A stretch of 64,000 nucleotides of DNA from Limnohabitans sp. MMS-10A-192 (lineage in GTDB: Bacteria > Pseudomonadota > Gammaproteobacteria > Burkholderiales > Burkholderiaceae_C): positions 310,001 to 374,000 of the forward strand of contig NZ_NERX01000004.1 of NCBI RefSeq assembly GCF_003063335.1, given 5' to 3'. The notes below the pieces were generated by a model that searched no databases, had not been told where the DNA came from, and saw nothing but the letters and a program-made list of their open reading frames with translations. Below are positions 1-8,264 of the stretch, in pieces (within the stretch, counting starts at the first letter, position 1; each line of letters starts with the position of its first letter). The translations under genes were made by a program, and so were the position numbers.

Positions 1-378
1 GGTGGGCTGCACGCCACCGGTTTTGATGCCGTAAGTGCGGATTTCGTAGACCGGGCCTGTGATGCCGGACTCGGCACTGGGGCGCACGGGCTTCATCCAG
101 GGGAAGCCTTTGTAGCTGTGCTGTTCCAGCGTCTGGACAATCTCACCGCAACCGAACGGACTGGCACTTTGCTGGGTGCGCTCGCGCTCGGCCTGCAAGG
201 CGTCGAGCGTGGCAAAGCCGCGCAGCACGATCATCTGGTTGAGCACGCCAATGTCGGTGAACCAGCAGCCCAGCAATTCGCCTTGGGCTTCGGGGGCGCT
301 GGCAAAGGCCTGCACGTTCGTGGCGGCTTGGCCTGCGGTGCCAAAGGGCAGGGTCATGGTGGCGAGTTCGTAGTACAT
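1..378 (-). other. NIPSNAP-like domain at the 3' end of the fused frame, partial
   Basis: From the ATG at 378 the frame reads MYYELATMTLPFG, then a hydrophobic stretch with CWFTDIG and LNQMIVLRGF, and later a second MYE-type repeat start, GPVYEIRTYGIKTG, cut by the window edge. This double ferredoxin-like layout is typical of NIPSNAP family proteins, small dimeric alpha/beta-barrel proteins that often accompany catabolic oxidoreductases. Only a weak GAAAG-like Shine-Dalgarno stretch precedes the ATG. In relatives this is normally a separate gene downstream of the flavoprotein; here nothing in the sequence terminates the upstream frame first. Confidence 0.65.
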
Positions 379-2292
379 GGTGTGGGCTTTCTGATGGGTG
401 TGAAGAGGGGCTGTCATGCCGGACTTTGATCCGGCATCCAGTGGGGGGCGGGCATGGACCCCGGATCGAGTCCGGGGTGACATGTTGCTGGACACCGGGG
501 GTGACATGTCAGTGGATGCTTGGGGTGCGGTGTCCTTGGCAGTCAGTGGGGAGCTGTCGAGGTCGTGGCCAGCCGCGTGGTGTGCGGCGATGAAGCCAAA
601 GGTCATGGCCGGGCCGAGTGTGATGCCACCGGCCGGGTAGTGGCCGCCCATCATGCTGCTCAGGTCATTGCCACCGGCATACAGGCCCGGGATGGCCTGG
701 CCTTGTGTGTCGATGACCTGCGCGTGGTCGTTCACGCGCAAACCGGCGAAGGTGCCCAAGCTGCCCATGACGACTTTGACGGCATAAAACGGACCGCGTT
801 CGATGGGGCCCATGCAGGGGTTGCGCAGGCCGCGTCGTGTGGCGTTGATGGCGTCGCCCTGGATGCGGTTGTAGGGCGTTTCGCCTTTGCCAAAGTCACG
901 GTCTTTGCCGTCCTGGGCCAATGCGTTGTAGCGCTGCACGGTGGCTTGCAGCGCCTGCGCATCGATCCCGCAGGCTTGGGCCAGTTCGGCCAGGGACTGC
1001 CCGCGTTTCAGGTAAGCATTTTTCAGCCAGGGGCCGAGTGGCATGGGCGCAGGCTTGACCGCACCCAGACCGTAGTAGCGGATGAAGTGGTGATCGCAAA
1101 CCAACCAGGCTTCGGGGGGCTGACCGGTGGGTGTCGCGGCCAGCAGGTCCTGCATGAAGTCGTGGTACGAGTTGGCCTCGTTGGCAAAGCGTTGGCCTTG
1201 CGCGGTGACGGCGATCAGGCCGGGCTTGGCGCGTTCGATCAGGTGCGGAAAGTGCGCCACGCTGCCATCCTCGCGAGGCACCAAAGACACCGGGGCCAGC
1301 GCTGCGGCTTGCACCAGGTCGCCTGCCACCACGCCGCCAGCAGATTCGCCCAGGCGCAGGCCGTCGCCGGTGTTGCTGCGGTTGCCCGCCGACCAGTGCT
1401 CGTGGCCAGTCGGTGCGTGGGGCAGCAGTTGTTGTTTGCGTGCAGGGTCGTGCGGAAAGCCGCCTGTGGCCAGCACCACGCCGCAGCGGGCGTGGATGCT
1501 GACTTCGCCCTGGGGTGTTTGCACCACGGCGCCCGTGACGCGCCCTTCGCTTTGCAGCAGCCGCACAGCCGGGCTGTTGACGCGGATTTGCACGCCCAGG
1601 TCCAGCGCCGACTTGGCCAGCCCGCCGATCAAGGCATTGCCATTGACCAGTCGCGTGCCACGGCGGTGCAGCAACAGGTCGCGCCCATGGCGCAGCAGCA
1701 GTTTGGCGACGTGCCAGAAGGAGGCTGGCTTGTGCAGGGCGTTCAAAAAATGCCGCAGCTCCGCGCCCGAGGCGATGCCCATGCCCCAGAGTGTGGTCTC
1801 GTGCAGCGGGGGTTTGAGATCGTGCAGGCGCTCGCCCAGCTGGCGGGCGTCAAACGGGGCCGCGCAAATCGAGCGGCCACCGGTGGCCGCATCGATGGTG
1901 TGGCCATGAAAGTCGGGAATCGCATTGCCGTCGATGAACTGCAGCGCGGTGTTCTTTCTGAAAAACTCGACCATGCGCGGGGCGTTCGTCAGAAAGGCCA
2001 GCGCTCGGGACTCGTCGAACTTTTCTCCCAATTCGCGGCGCAGGTACGACAGCGGTTTTTCAATGCGCTCCAGCAGACCCGCTTCGACGGCCAGCGGGTT
2101 GCGCGGCACCCACATCCAGCCGCCCGACCAGGCGGTGGTGCCGCCGTACTGTGCGTCTTTCTCGACCACGATGACTTTGAGGCCCAGGTGGGCCGCGGTC
2201 ACGGCGGCCGACAGCGCGCCTGCGCCAGAGCCGACAACCAGCAGGTCGCAGTGTTGGGGCTTGGGGCTTGGAGCCTGCATCTGGCGGTTCAT
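1..2292 (-). CDS. KstD-like FAD-dependent oxidoreductase running in frame into a NIPSNAP domain (3' end outside window)
   Basis: The first ~565 codons are a FAD-binding-2 family flavoprotein (fumarate reductase / 3-ketosteroid dehydrogenase type). They show a dinucleotide fold (VVGSGAGALSAA, residues 19-30), a GGTTAWSGG motif shortly after, and the C-terminal FAD contact GGHYPAGGITLGP near residues 545-560. Such enzymes desaturate or reduce cyclic ketone-like substrates. The paralogue at 5099 ends about 20 residues after this last motif, but here the frame stays open. I checked every codon from 600 down to 1 and found no stop. It passes through a palindromic repeat (413-482, about residues 603-626) and into a NIPSNAP-like domain from about residue 639. 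The start ATG at 2292 lies 1 base after the IclR stop, so it is the third gene of the operon. The real product may be one fusion protein or two proteins if the NIPSNAP start at 378 is also used. Confidence 0.8.
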   Translation of the reverse strand, partial: MNRQMQAPSPKPQHCDLLVVGSGAGALSAAVTAAHLGLKVIVVEKDAQYGGTTAWSGGWMWVPRNPLAVEAGLLERIEKPLSYLRRELGEKFDESRALAFLTNAPRMVEFFRKNTALQFIDGNAIPDFHGHTIDAATGGRSICAAPFDARQLGERLHDLKPPLHETTLWGMGIASGAELRHFLNALHKPASFWHVAKLLLRHGRDLLLHRRGTRLVNGNALIGGLAKSALDLGVQIRVNSPAVRLLQSEGRVTGAVVQTPQGEVSIHARCGVVLATGGFPHDPARKQQLLPHAPTGHEHWSAGNRSNTGDGLRLGESAGGVVAGDLVQAAALAPVSLVPREDGSVAHFPHLIERAKPGLIAVTAQGQRFANEANSYHDFMQDLLAATPTGQPPEAWLVCDHHFIRYYGLGAVKPAPMPLGPWLKNAYLKRGQSLAELAQACGIDAQALQATVQRYNALAQDGKDRDFGKGETPYNRIQGDAINATRRGLRNPCMGPIERGPFYAVKVVMGSLGTFAGLRVNDHAQVIDTQGQAIPGLYAGGNDLSSMMGGHYPAGGITLGPAMTFGFIAAHHAAGHDLDSSPLTAKDTAPQASTDMSPPVSSNMSPRTRSGVHARPPLDAGSKSGMTAPLHTHQKAHTMYYELATMTLPFGTAGQAATNVQAFASAPEAQGELLGCWFTDIGVLNQMIVLRGFATLDALQAERERTQQSASPFGCGEIVQTLEQHSYKGFPWMKPVRPSAESGITGPVYEIRTYGIKTGGVQPT
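413..482. repeat. Dispersed palindromic repeat, family 2, paired hairpins
   Basis: There are two hairpin units in opposite orientation. The first, 413-440, has arms around GCCGGA/TCCGGC. The second, 453-482, has arms ACCCCGGA/TCCGGGGT. The outer ends read GTCAT and GTGACA. The same design recurs at 21910-21983 with different arm bases but conserved outer motifs (CATGGA, GTCAT). This copy lies inside the open frame between the flavoprotein and NIPSNAP parts. Confidence 0.75.
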
Positions 2293-2293
2293 G

Positions 2294-3127
2294 TCACTCC
2301 GCGTAAATGGGCTTGCGCCCATCGGTGGGTGTGGCCGCGCCGGTCTCGGCCGTGAGGCTGAAGAAAGGCGAGGCACCGCTGGATGCCGCCAGTTGTTGCG
2401 CAATGCTGAGCAGTTCGGGCGCGAGCTCGGCCATTTTTTCGGCCGTGAAGCGCACGGTGGGGCCTGCGATGGTCAGCACGCCAAACGCCGGCTGACCGGC
2501 AAATCGCACCGGTGCGGACATCGCCGACAAACCTGCGGTGTAGGTGTCGGTGGTCAGGCTGTAGCCGCGCTCGCGGGTCTGGGCCACGGCGTCCATCACC
2601 GCTTGCAAGCTGGTGGGAGCGGCAGGACCAAATTGCTCGGGTGAGCCCAAGCCTTGTTTGGCCACCAAGGCCAGTGCATCGTTTTCGCTGAGCGTGGACA
2701 AGAAGGCCCAGCCCGATGAGGAGCAGGACAGGCGGGCATCGCTGCCCATGTCAGGGTCGTAACGCAGTCCTTGGCGGGCGCCTTGGGCACGGGCCACCCA
2801 GGTCAGGCGTTCGCCGTCGACCACCGACAAGCGCACCAGCTCGCCAGAAACCTCTGCCAGGCGGTTGAGCAGGGGTTGCGCGATGTCCACGATGCCGCTG
2901 TTGCTCAGATAACTCAGGCCCATGGACACCAGCTTGGTGGTCAGCAGGTAGTCGCCGTGGCCGCGTGTCTGTCGCACATAGCCCAGGCGCACCAGATCGG
3001 TCAGCAGGCGGTGCGTGCCGCTGCGGGGGATGTCGAGCCGGTCGGCAATGGCGGCCAGCTCCAGGCCTTCGCCGTGTTGTGAGAGCAATTCGAGAATGCC
3101 CAGGGTTCTTTCGAGAACGCCGCTCAT
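2294..3127 (-). CDS. IclR-family transcriptional regulator
   Basis: 277 aa. It has an N-terminal winged helix-turn-helix (VLERTLGILELLSQ, then LAAIADRLDIPRSGTHRLL at residues ~25-45) followed by the IclR effector domain (LVRLSVVDGERLTWVARAQG, and AMSAPVRF near the end). The start ATG overlaps the stop of the upstream Gfo/Idh gene as ATGA, and its own stop lies 1 base from the flavoprotein start, so the three genes are translationally coupled. Position suggests it controls this unit and the divergent AroE-like/flavoprotein unit through the two palindromes at 4238-4268. IclR proteins commonly bind such sites and respond to catabolic intermediates; the effector is unknown. Confidence 0.9.
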   Translation of the reverse strand: MSGVLERTLGILELLSQHGEGLELAAIADRLDIPRSGTHRLLTDLVRLGYVRQTRGHGDYLLTTKLVSMGLSYLSNSGIVDIAQPLLNRLAEVSGELVRLSVVDGERLTWVARAQGARQGLRYDPDMGSDARLSCSSSGWAFLSTLSENDALALVAKQGLGSPEQFGPAAPTSLQAVMDAVAQTRERGYSLTTDTYTAGLSAMSAPVRFAGQPAFGVLTIAGPTVRFTAEKMAELAPELLSIAQQLAASSGASPFFSLTAETGAATPTDGRKPIYAE

Positions 3128-4185
3128 GTGTGTTTCCTTGATGCCGTGAAGGTCGGGCAGGTTTGACGTTGGCCGTTGCGGGCCGCTTGCAGCAAGGCCA
3201 AAGTGGCTTGCAAGGTGCGCCAGCCGTCCAGTGCCGAGCAAATCGGCTGTTCGCGCCGCTCGGCCACAGCGCGGAAGTGGCGCAGCTGTTGCACGTACAC
3301 GTCGATCTCGTGTACCCGGCTTTGCTCGCGCACCATTTCGTGGTGCCAGTGGCGCTCGCCTTCGTAGCGCCACAGCGCCAGATCGGGCAGCGACAGCGAG
3401 CCTTGCGTGCCCGACAAAAAGTGCGACTGCACGTTCTGGCGCGGGTACTGGCTTTGCTCTCCTGCACAAAAATCCCAGCACCAGGGCGAGACGGCGGTGT
3501 CCGAGACCGTCATCACGGCTTGCGTGCCGCCCGCAAATTCCAGCAGGGCCGAGCCGGTGTCTTCCACTTCAAAACCCCGCACGGCGCTGGACAGGCTGCC
3601 CTGCACCGCGCGCACATCACCCAGCAAAAACACCAGCATGTCGATGTCGTGGATCAGGTTGATCAGCACCGGCCCGCCACCGGCTTGGCGGCGCCAGGCC
3701 ACGTCAAAGTAAGCCGCGGGTTTGTAAAAGTTGGCCATCACGTTGGCGCTGAGCACCTGGCCCAAGCGACCGTCCGCCACGATTTGGCGGGCCCTTTGCA
3801 AGATTGGGTTGTGGCGGCGGTGGTGGCCCACCAGCACCGGCACGCCGGTGTCTTGTTCGATCTGGATCAGGCGCTCGGCAGCGGCCAGCGTGTCGGTCAC
3901 CGGCTTTTCGATCAGCACCGCCATGCCGCGAGCCATGCAGTCGGCGGCCACATCCACGTGCGTGGCGTTGGGGGTGGCGATCACCACGCCTTGGGGGCGG
4001 GTGGCCTCTAGCAGGGCCTGGTGCTTGTCAAAAACAGGGACGTTCCGCTCGGCGCACCACTGGCGACTGGCCTCGCCCGGCTCGGCCACGCCCACCAGCG
4101 CGAACTCGTGTGTTTTCAGGATGCGCTCGATGTGCGTCCGGCCAATCACGCCAGCGCCAATCACGGCCAGAGGGAACTTTTGCAT
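3124..4185 (-). CDS. Gfo/Idh/MocA-family NAD(P)-dependent oxidoreductase
   Basis: 353 aa. The N-terminal Rossmann motif is AVIGAGVIGRTHIERI (residues ~7-22). The family signature EKPVTDT holds the catalytic-region lysine and is followed by VGHHRRHNP. The C-terminal half matches the Gfo/Idh substrate domain. These enzymes oxidise or reduce polyols, inositols and related cyclic or sugar substrates. I chose the ATG at 4185 because a good promoter (TTGAAT, 17 bp, TATACT) occupies 4223-4251, which places the transcription start near 4216. A longer frame starting at 4251 would begin inside the -35 box. It is first gene of the minus-strand unit, overlapping the IclR gene by 4 bases. Confidence 0.88.
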   Translation of the reverse strand: MQKFPLAVIGAGVIGRTHIERILKTHEFALVGVAEPGEASRQWCAERNVPVFDKHQALLEATRPQGVVIATPNATHVDVAADCMARGMAVLIEKPVTDTLAAAERLIQIEQDTGVPVLVGHHRRHNPILQRARQIVADGRLGQVLSANVMANFYKPAAYFDVAWRRQAGGGPVLINLIHDIDMLVFLLGDVRAVQGSLSSAVRGFEVEDTGSALLEFAGGTQAVMTVSDTAVSPWCWDFCAGEQSQYPRQNVQSHFLSGTQGSLSLPDLALWRYEGERHWHHEMVREQSRVHEIDVYVQQLRHFRAVAERREQPICSALDGWRTLQATLALLQAARNGQRQTCPTFTASRKHT

Positions 4186-4222
4186 GGGGCTTTGCAGGGT
4201 GACAAGGGGTTTCAATGGCGCA

Positions 4223-4251
4223 AGTATATTGATTTTCGGAAATAAATTCAA
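4223..4251 (-). promoter_or_regulatory. Sigma70-type promoter of the Gfo/Idh-IclR-flavoprotein operon
   Basis: Read on the minus strand: -35 TTGAAT (4251-4246), a 17-base spacer, and -10 TATACT (4228-4223). The expected start of transcription is near 4216, 31 bases before the chosen ATG at 4185. The -35 box overlaps the first of two IclR-type palindromes, which fits repression. Confidence 0.6.
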
Positions 4252-4268
4252 AAATGGAATCTAATTCC
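4238..4268. promoter_or_regulatory. Tandem IclR-type operators between divergent units
   Basis: The sharp copy is GGAAT-CTA-ATTCC at 4256-4268. A degenerate copy, GGAAA-TAA-ATTCA, lies 18 bases upstream at 4238-4250. The sequence GGAATnnnATTCC resembles the known IclR-family operator core (TGGAAATnATTTCCA type). The 18-base spacing places both copies on nearly the same helix face. They lie between the two divergent start codons. Confidence 0.55.
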
Positions 4269-4290
4269 GTTTTTATGTATCATCGCGGCC

Positions 4291-5097
4291 ATGAACACGA
4301 ACAAGCCTTTGACTCTGGACGGTGCTTCGCGCATCCATTTCATCGTGGGTGACCCAATTGCCCAAGTCAAATCGCCTTCGGGCGTGAGCCAGTCTTTTCA
4401 GGATGCGGGGCTGAACGCCTTGTGCATCCCGGCCCATGTGGCCCCGGCCGATTTGGCCGCCTGGACGGCGGGCGTGTCGCTGTGCCAAAACGTGGACGGC
4501 ATCATCGTCACGGTGCCGCACAAATTCGCTTACTTTGACTTGTGCGCCACCACCTCGGAGCGCGGCGCATTTTTGAAATCCATCAACACCTTGCGCCGCA
4601 ATGCGGATGGCTCTTGGCATGGCGACATGTTTGATGGCCAAGCCTATGTGCAGGCTTTGGCTTTGAAAGGCCTCAAGCTGGCGGGCCAAAAAGCCTTGCT
4701 GGTGGGCGCAGGCGGAGCGGGCTCGGCCATTGCGTATGCGCTGGCCACAAGCGGCCTGCGGGAACTGGCCATACATGATGAAGACACGGCACGGCGCGAT
4801 GCCTTGATGCAGCGCTTGACCTCGCTGGGCCAGTGCAGTGTGGTCGCTGGCAGCAGTGACCCCACGGGCTTTGACATCGCCATCAACGCCACGCCCATGG
4901 GCATGAAAGAAGGCGATCCGCATCCCATCGATTCGAGCCGCTTCACGCCCGACATGTTTGTGGGCTGTGTGATCACCGCGCCGGCTGTGCCACCGATGAT
5001 TGCCACAGCCCGTGCGCTGGGTTGCAAGACCCTGACGGGGACAGAGATGTTCGCCCAAGTGAAAGACCTGATGGTCGAATTTTTGATGGGGAAATGA
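4291..5097 (+). CDS. AroE-like (shikimate/quinate dehydrogenase family) oxidoreductase
   Basis: 268 aa. The substrate-domain motif is VGDPIAQVKSP (residues 19-29). The catalytic lysine lies in VTVPHK (K78). The aspartate of the usual NTDG motif is present in the variant GDMFDG (D115). The NAD(P) site is VGAGGAGSA (138-146). The unusual INT...GDMFDG form and the location in a catabolic cluster suggest a catabolic hydroxy-cyclic-acid dehydrogenase rather than the biosynthetic AroE, but this is inference. The gene is first of a plus-strand unit, with 1 base between its stop and the flavoprotein ATG. Confidence 0.85.
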   Translation: MNTNKPLTLDGASRIHFIVGDPIAQVKSPSGVSQSFQDAGLNALCIPAHVAPADLAAWTAGVSLCQNVDGIIVTVPHKFAYFDLCATTSERGAFLKSINTLRRNADGSWHGDMFDGQAYVQALALKGLKLAGQKALLVGAGGAGSAIAYALATSGLRELAIHDEDTARRDALMQRLTSLGQCSVVAGSSDPTGFDIAINATPMGMKEGDPHPIDSSRFTPDMFVGCVITAPAVPPMIATARALGCKTLTGTEMFAQVKDLMVEFLMGK

Positions 5098-5098
5098 G

Positions 5099-6838
5099 AT
5101 GCAAGTCCTGAAGAACGGTTTGGATGGCTTGAAAGACGGCACCGAATTTGACCTGGTGGTCATCGGTGCGGGCGGTGCGGGTTTGTCGGCGGCGTTGTTT
5201 GCCGCCATCGATGGCGCCAAAGTGCTGGTGGTCGAGCGCACCGAATTTGTGGGCGGCACCACCGCCTGGTCAGCGGGTACGACCTGGGTGCCGGGCACGC
5301 ACCACGGTTCAGCAGTCAACCCAAACGACACCCTGGCCGATGTGACGACTTACCTGAACCATGCTGTGGGCTCGCAAGCGCCAGCGGCCTTGCGTGACGC
5401 CTTTTTGAAGAGCGGTCCCGAGGCCGTGGCCAAGATCGAAGCGCAGACCCCAGTGAGGTTCCGTCCTTACCCCAAGCATCCGGACTACATCAGCGATTTG
5501 CCTGGCTCGACCTTGAATGGCCGTGCGTTGGAGCCCGTGCCTTTCGATGGCCGCTTGCTGGGGGAATTGTTCCCGCTGCTGCGCCCGCCAATCCCTGAAT
5601 TCACGGTGCTCGGCGGCATGATGGTGGACCGCACCGACATCAACCATTTGCTGGCCATGACCCAGTCCTGGCCCTCGTTCAAGCATTCGCTCAGCATCCT
5701 GTGGCGGCATCTGCGCGATCGCCTGTCCCACGCCCGCGGCACCCGTTTGGTGATGGGCAATGCCTTGGTGGGCCACTTGCTGTATGCCTTGTCCAAGCAA
5801 GGCACGGCGACCTTGGCGCTCAAGACCTCGGTTGATGCACTGGAGCGCGACGACAAAGGCCGGGTGGTGGCCGTGCGTTTGAGCAGCGCCACCGGCAAGG
5901 CCCGCGTGCTGGCCAAGCATGGCGTGGTGCTGGCCAGTGGCGGCTTCAACCGCGACCCGGTTTTGCGCGCTGAAAAATTGCCCGGCATTCCCGCCGAGTG
6001 GTGCCCCGCCGCTCCCGGCCACACCGGCGAGGCGCAGGCTTTGGCACGCGGCTTGGGCGCCGTTGAAGGGCAGGGCGCACAAAGCCCCGCCTTCTGGGCG
6101 CCGGTCTCTTTGCGAAAACGTGCCGATGGCAGCACGGCGGTGTTCCCGCACTTTGTGATGGACCGCGCCAAGCCCGGCATGATCACCGTCAACCAAGCCG
6201 GTGCGCGCTTTGTGAACGAGAGCACTTCGTACCACCTGTTTGCGCTGGGCATGCAGTCGGCGCAGCAAGCCATTCCCGCTTATTTGGTGGCCGATGCCAA
6301 AGCCCTGCGTCAATACGGCATGGGCATGGTGCGCCCTGGTGGCAAAGGGCTGGCGCCGTTTCTGGCCGATGGCTACCTGACCGAAGCCGCCACGCTGGAT
6401 GCATTGGCCCGCAAGCTGGGCATCTCACCCGAGGGCTTGGCCCAATCGGTGGCACGCAACAATGCTTTTGCCCAGACCGGCGTGGACACGCAGTTCCAGC
6501 GCGGTGTCACGGCTTACCAGCAGAACATCGGTGATGCCGCAGCCGGTGGCCGCAATCCCAATTTGGGCCAAATCAGCGAAGGCCCTTACTACGCCGTCAA
6601 GCTCTACCCCGGCGACATTGGCGCAGCGCAAGGCCTGCAGACCAACGAACATGCGCAGGTGCTCCATGCACAAGGCCAGGCGATTGACGGTTTGTATGCC
6701 GTGGGCAATGACATGAATTCCATCATGGGTGGCGTGTACCCGGCCCCCGGCATCACGATCGGCCCTGGTTTGGTGTTCGCCCATTTGGCGGCCCGGCATG
6801 CTTTGTCTTCGCCCGCCAAACTCGGGTCTAACCCCTAA
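5099..6838 (+). CDS. FAD-dependent oxidoreductase, KstD/fumarate-reductase-like
   Basis: 579 aa, a paralogue of the flavoprotein on the minus strand. It has a FAD fold VVIGAGGAGLSAALFAA near residues 20-36, GGTTAWSAGTTWVPG next to it, and the C-terminal FAD-contacting segment GGVYPAPGITIGPG near residue 547. No signal peptide is seen, so it should be cytoplasmic. In this family the flavin removes two hydrides from ring carbons next to a keto group. Together with the AroE-like gene (1 base upstream) it could oxidise and then desaturate an alicyclic hydroxy acid. The substrate is unknown. Confidence 0.88.
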   Translation: MQVLKNGLDGLKDGTEFDLVVIGAGGAGLSAALFAAIDGAKVLVVERTEFVGGTTAWSAGTTWVPGTHHGSAVNPNDTLADVTTYLNHAVGSQAPAALRDAFLKSGPEAVAKIEAQTPVRFRPYPKHPDYISDLPGSTLNGRALEPVPFDGRLLGELFPLLRPPIPEFTVLGGMMVDRTDINHLLAMTQSWPSFKHSLSILWRHLRDRLSHARGTRLVMGNALVGHLLYALSKQGTATLALKTSVDALERDDKGRVVAVRLSSATGKARVLAKHGVVLASGGFNRDPVLRAEKLPGIPAEWCPAAPGHTGEAQALARGLGAVEGQGAQSPAFWAPVSLRKRADGSTAVFPHFVMDRAKPGMITVNQAGARFVNESTSYHLFALGMQSAQQAIPAYLVADAKALRQYGMGMVRPGGKGLAPFLADGYLTEAATLDALARKLGISPEGLAQSVARNNAFAQTGVDTQFQRGVTAYQQNIGDAAAGGRNPNLGQISEGPYYAVKLYPGDIGAAQGLQTNEHAQVLHAQGQAIDGLYAVGNDMNSIMGGVYPAPGITIGPGLVFAHLAARHALSSPAKLGSNP

Positions 6839-6844
6839 TACGTT

Positions 6845-6857
6845 CGATCATCGATCG
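6845..6857. promoter_or_regulatory. Palindrome CGATC-ATC-GATCG upstream of liv operon
   Basis: A 5-base inverted repeat with a 3-base centre lies in the 173-base gap between the flavoprotein stop and livK. A further partial match, GCGATCATTGAAC, follows at 6865. The geometry is like an IclR or TetR half-site pair. No protein can be assigned from sequence alone. Confidence 0.3.
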
Positions 6858-7011
6858 TATTTGCGCGATCATTGAACTATCGGCCCCACCCACTTCGCCA
6901 AGATGATGGAAATGCCCACTACATTCCCATCACCTTGCCCTGCATGGAAAAACGTTTTTTCAACCCACTGGCCGTGCAAGCTGGCCTGATTCCACCAACG
7001 AGGAGACCTCT

Positions 7012-8142
7012 GTGAAAGCTACCCTGAAAACCCTGGCCGTCTGCGCTGCATTGGCCGTGTCTGGTCTGGCACAAGCCCAAGACATCAAGATCGCCAACAT
7101 CGTCGAACTGTCCGGCCCTGGCACCACCGCCGGCACCGTGTTCAAGAACGGCGTGGAACTGGCCATCAAGGAAATCAACGCTTCGGGTGGCATCTTGGGC
7201 AAGAAGATCAGCTACACCACGGAAGACACCCAGACCAACCCGGGCGTGGCCAAGGGCTTGACACAAAAGGCCGTGGACAACGACACCTTCGCCATTTTTG
7301 GCCCCGTGTACTCCGGCTCCATCATGGTTTCCATGGCCGAATCCAAGCGTGGCGAAACACCCAACTTCACCGGCGGTGAAGCGGCAGCCATCACCGCACA
7401 AGGCAACCCCTATGTGTTCCGCACCGCCTTCGGTCAGAGCGTGTCTTTCCCCAAGTTGGCCAAGTTCATCAACTCCAAAGCCAAGACTTTGGCCATCGTC
7501 TACGTGAACAACGACTTCGGCAAAGGCGGTCGTGACACCCTGACCAAACTGCTGGAAGGCACCTCCACCAAGATCGTGGCCGACATCTCGACCGATGCCG
7601 GTCAGGTGGACTTCTCCGCTGCCGTGCTCAAGGCCAAGCAAACCGATGCCGACGCGATCTTCGTGTACACCAACGAAGAAGAGTCGGCCCGTGCCCTGCG
7701 CGAGTTCCGCAAGCAAGGCGTCAAAAAAATGCTGATCGGTGAAACCACACTGACCGGTCAGAAAGTGATCGAGCTGGCCGGTGAAGCCGCCAACGGCGCT
7801 TTGGCCCACGTGGGTCTGACGGTCGATGCACCCGCGTTCAAGGCTTTCGGTGCCAAGTACAAGGCCGAATACAAATCTGAGTCGGACCACAACGGCATCA
7901 AGGGTTACACCGGCATGTACGTGCTCAAGGCCGCGATGGAAAAAGTTGGCAAGGTCGACCGCAAAGCCACGGCCGCAGCGATCCGCAACAGCTGCTTCAG
8001 CGCCAAGCAACACCCCGGCATCCTGATGGACGTGTGCTTTGACGACAAAGGCGATCTGGACCGCGAAAGCTTCCTGGTCGAGGTGAAGAACGGTCACCCC
8101 GTGATCAACGCCACCTTGCCTGCGTTGAACGCCAAGAAGTAA
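7012..8142 (+). CDS. livK: Branched-chain-amino-acid-type ABC transporter, periplasmic substrate-binding protein (LivK-like)
   Basis: 376 aa. It has a clear signal peptide (basic start, hydrophobic AVCAALAVSGLAQA, cleavage after AQA near residue 23) and the type I periplasmic-binding fold (KIANIVELSGPG, then GTVFKNGVELAIKEINASGG). The start is GTG with AGGAG 7 bases upstream. In this neighbourhood the ligand may be an aromatic or alicyclic acid rather than leucine, since LivK homologues in Comamonadaceae catabolic clusters often bind such acids; that is inference. A strong terminator follows before livH, so livK may be made in excess over the membrane parts, as is usual for binding proteins. 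Confidence 0.92.
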   Translation: MKATLKTLAVCAALAVSGLAQAQDIKIANIVELSGPGTTAGTVFKNGVELAIKEINASGGILGKKISYTTEDTQTNPGVAKGLTQKAVDNDTFAIFGPVYSGSIMVSMAESKRGETPNFTGGEAAAITAQGNPYVFRTAFGQSVSFPKLAKFINSKAKTLAIVYVNNDFGKGGRDTLTKLLEGTSTKIVADISTDAGQVDFSAAVLKAKQTDADAIFVYTNEEESARALREFRKQGVKKMLIGETTLTGQKVIELAGEAANGALAHVGLTVDAPAFKAFGAKYKAEYKSESDHNGIKGYTGMYVLKAAMEKVGKVDRKATAAAIRNSCFSAKQHPGILMDVCFDDKGDLDRESFLVEVKNGHPVINATLPALNAKK

Positions 8143-8160
8143 TTGGCGTTTTGAAAACGA

Positions 8161-8190
8161 GGCGGGCTCCTTTGGGGCCCGCCTTTTTTC
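8161..8190 (+). terminator. Rho-independent terminator/attenuator after livK
   Basis: The stem is GGCGGGCTCC (8161-8170) with GGGGCCCGCC (8174-8183), a 3-base loop and a run of six T from 8184. It lies between livK and livH and probably lets only part of the transcription continue into livHMGF. Confidence 0.85.
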
Positions 8191-8264
8191 CGGCCAAGCG
8201 GGCCGCTTGAGCCCGCGCAGGCGGCCTTGGAATGGCCTGCACCCCCCGTTTTCGGAGTTCACCC

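Noticed and set aside
520..2355. Long plus-strand open frame opposite the flavoprotein gene
   Set aside because: It shares codon phase with the minus-strand flavoprotein, whose motifs are convincing. The plus-strand product has no recognisable domain and is a GC-rich antisense shadow.
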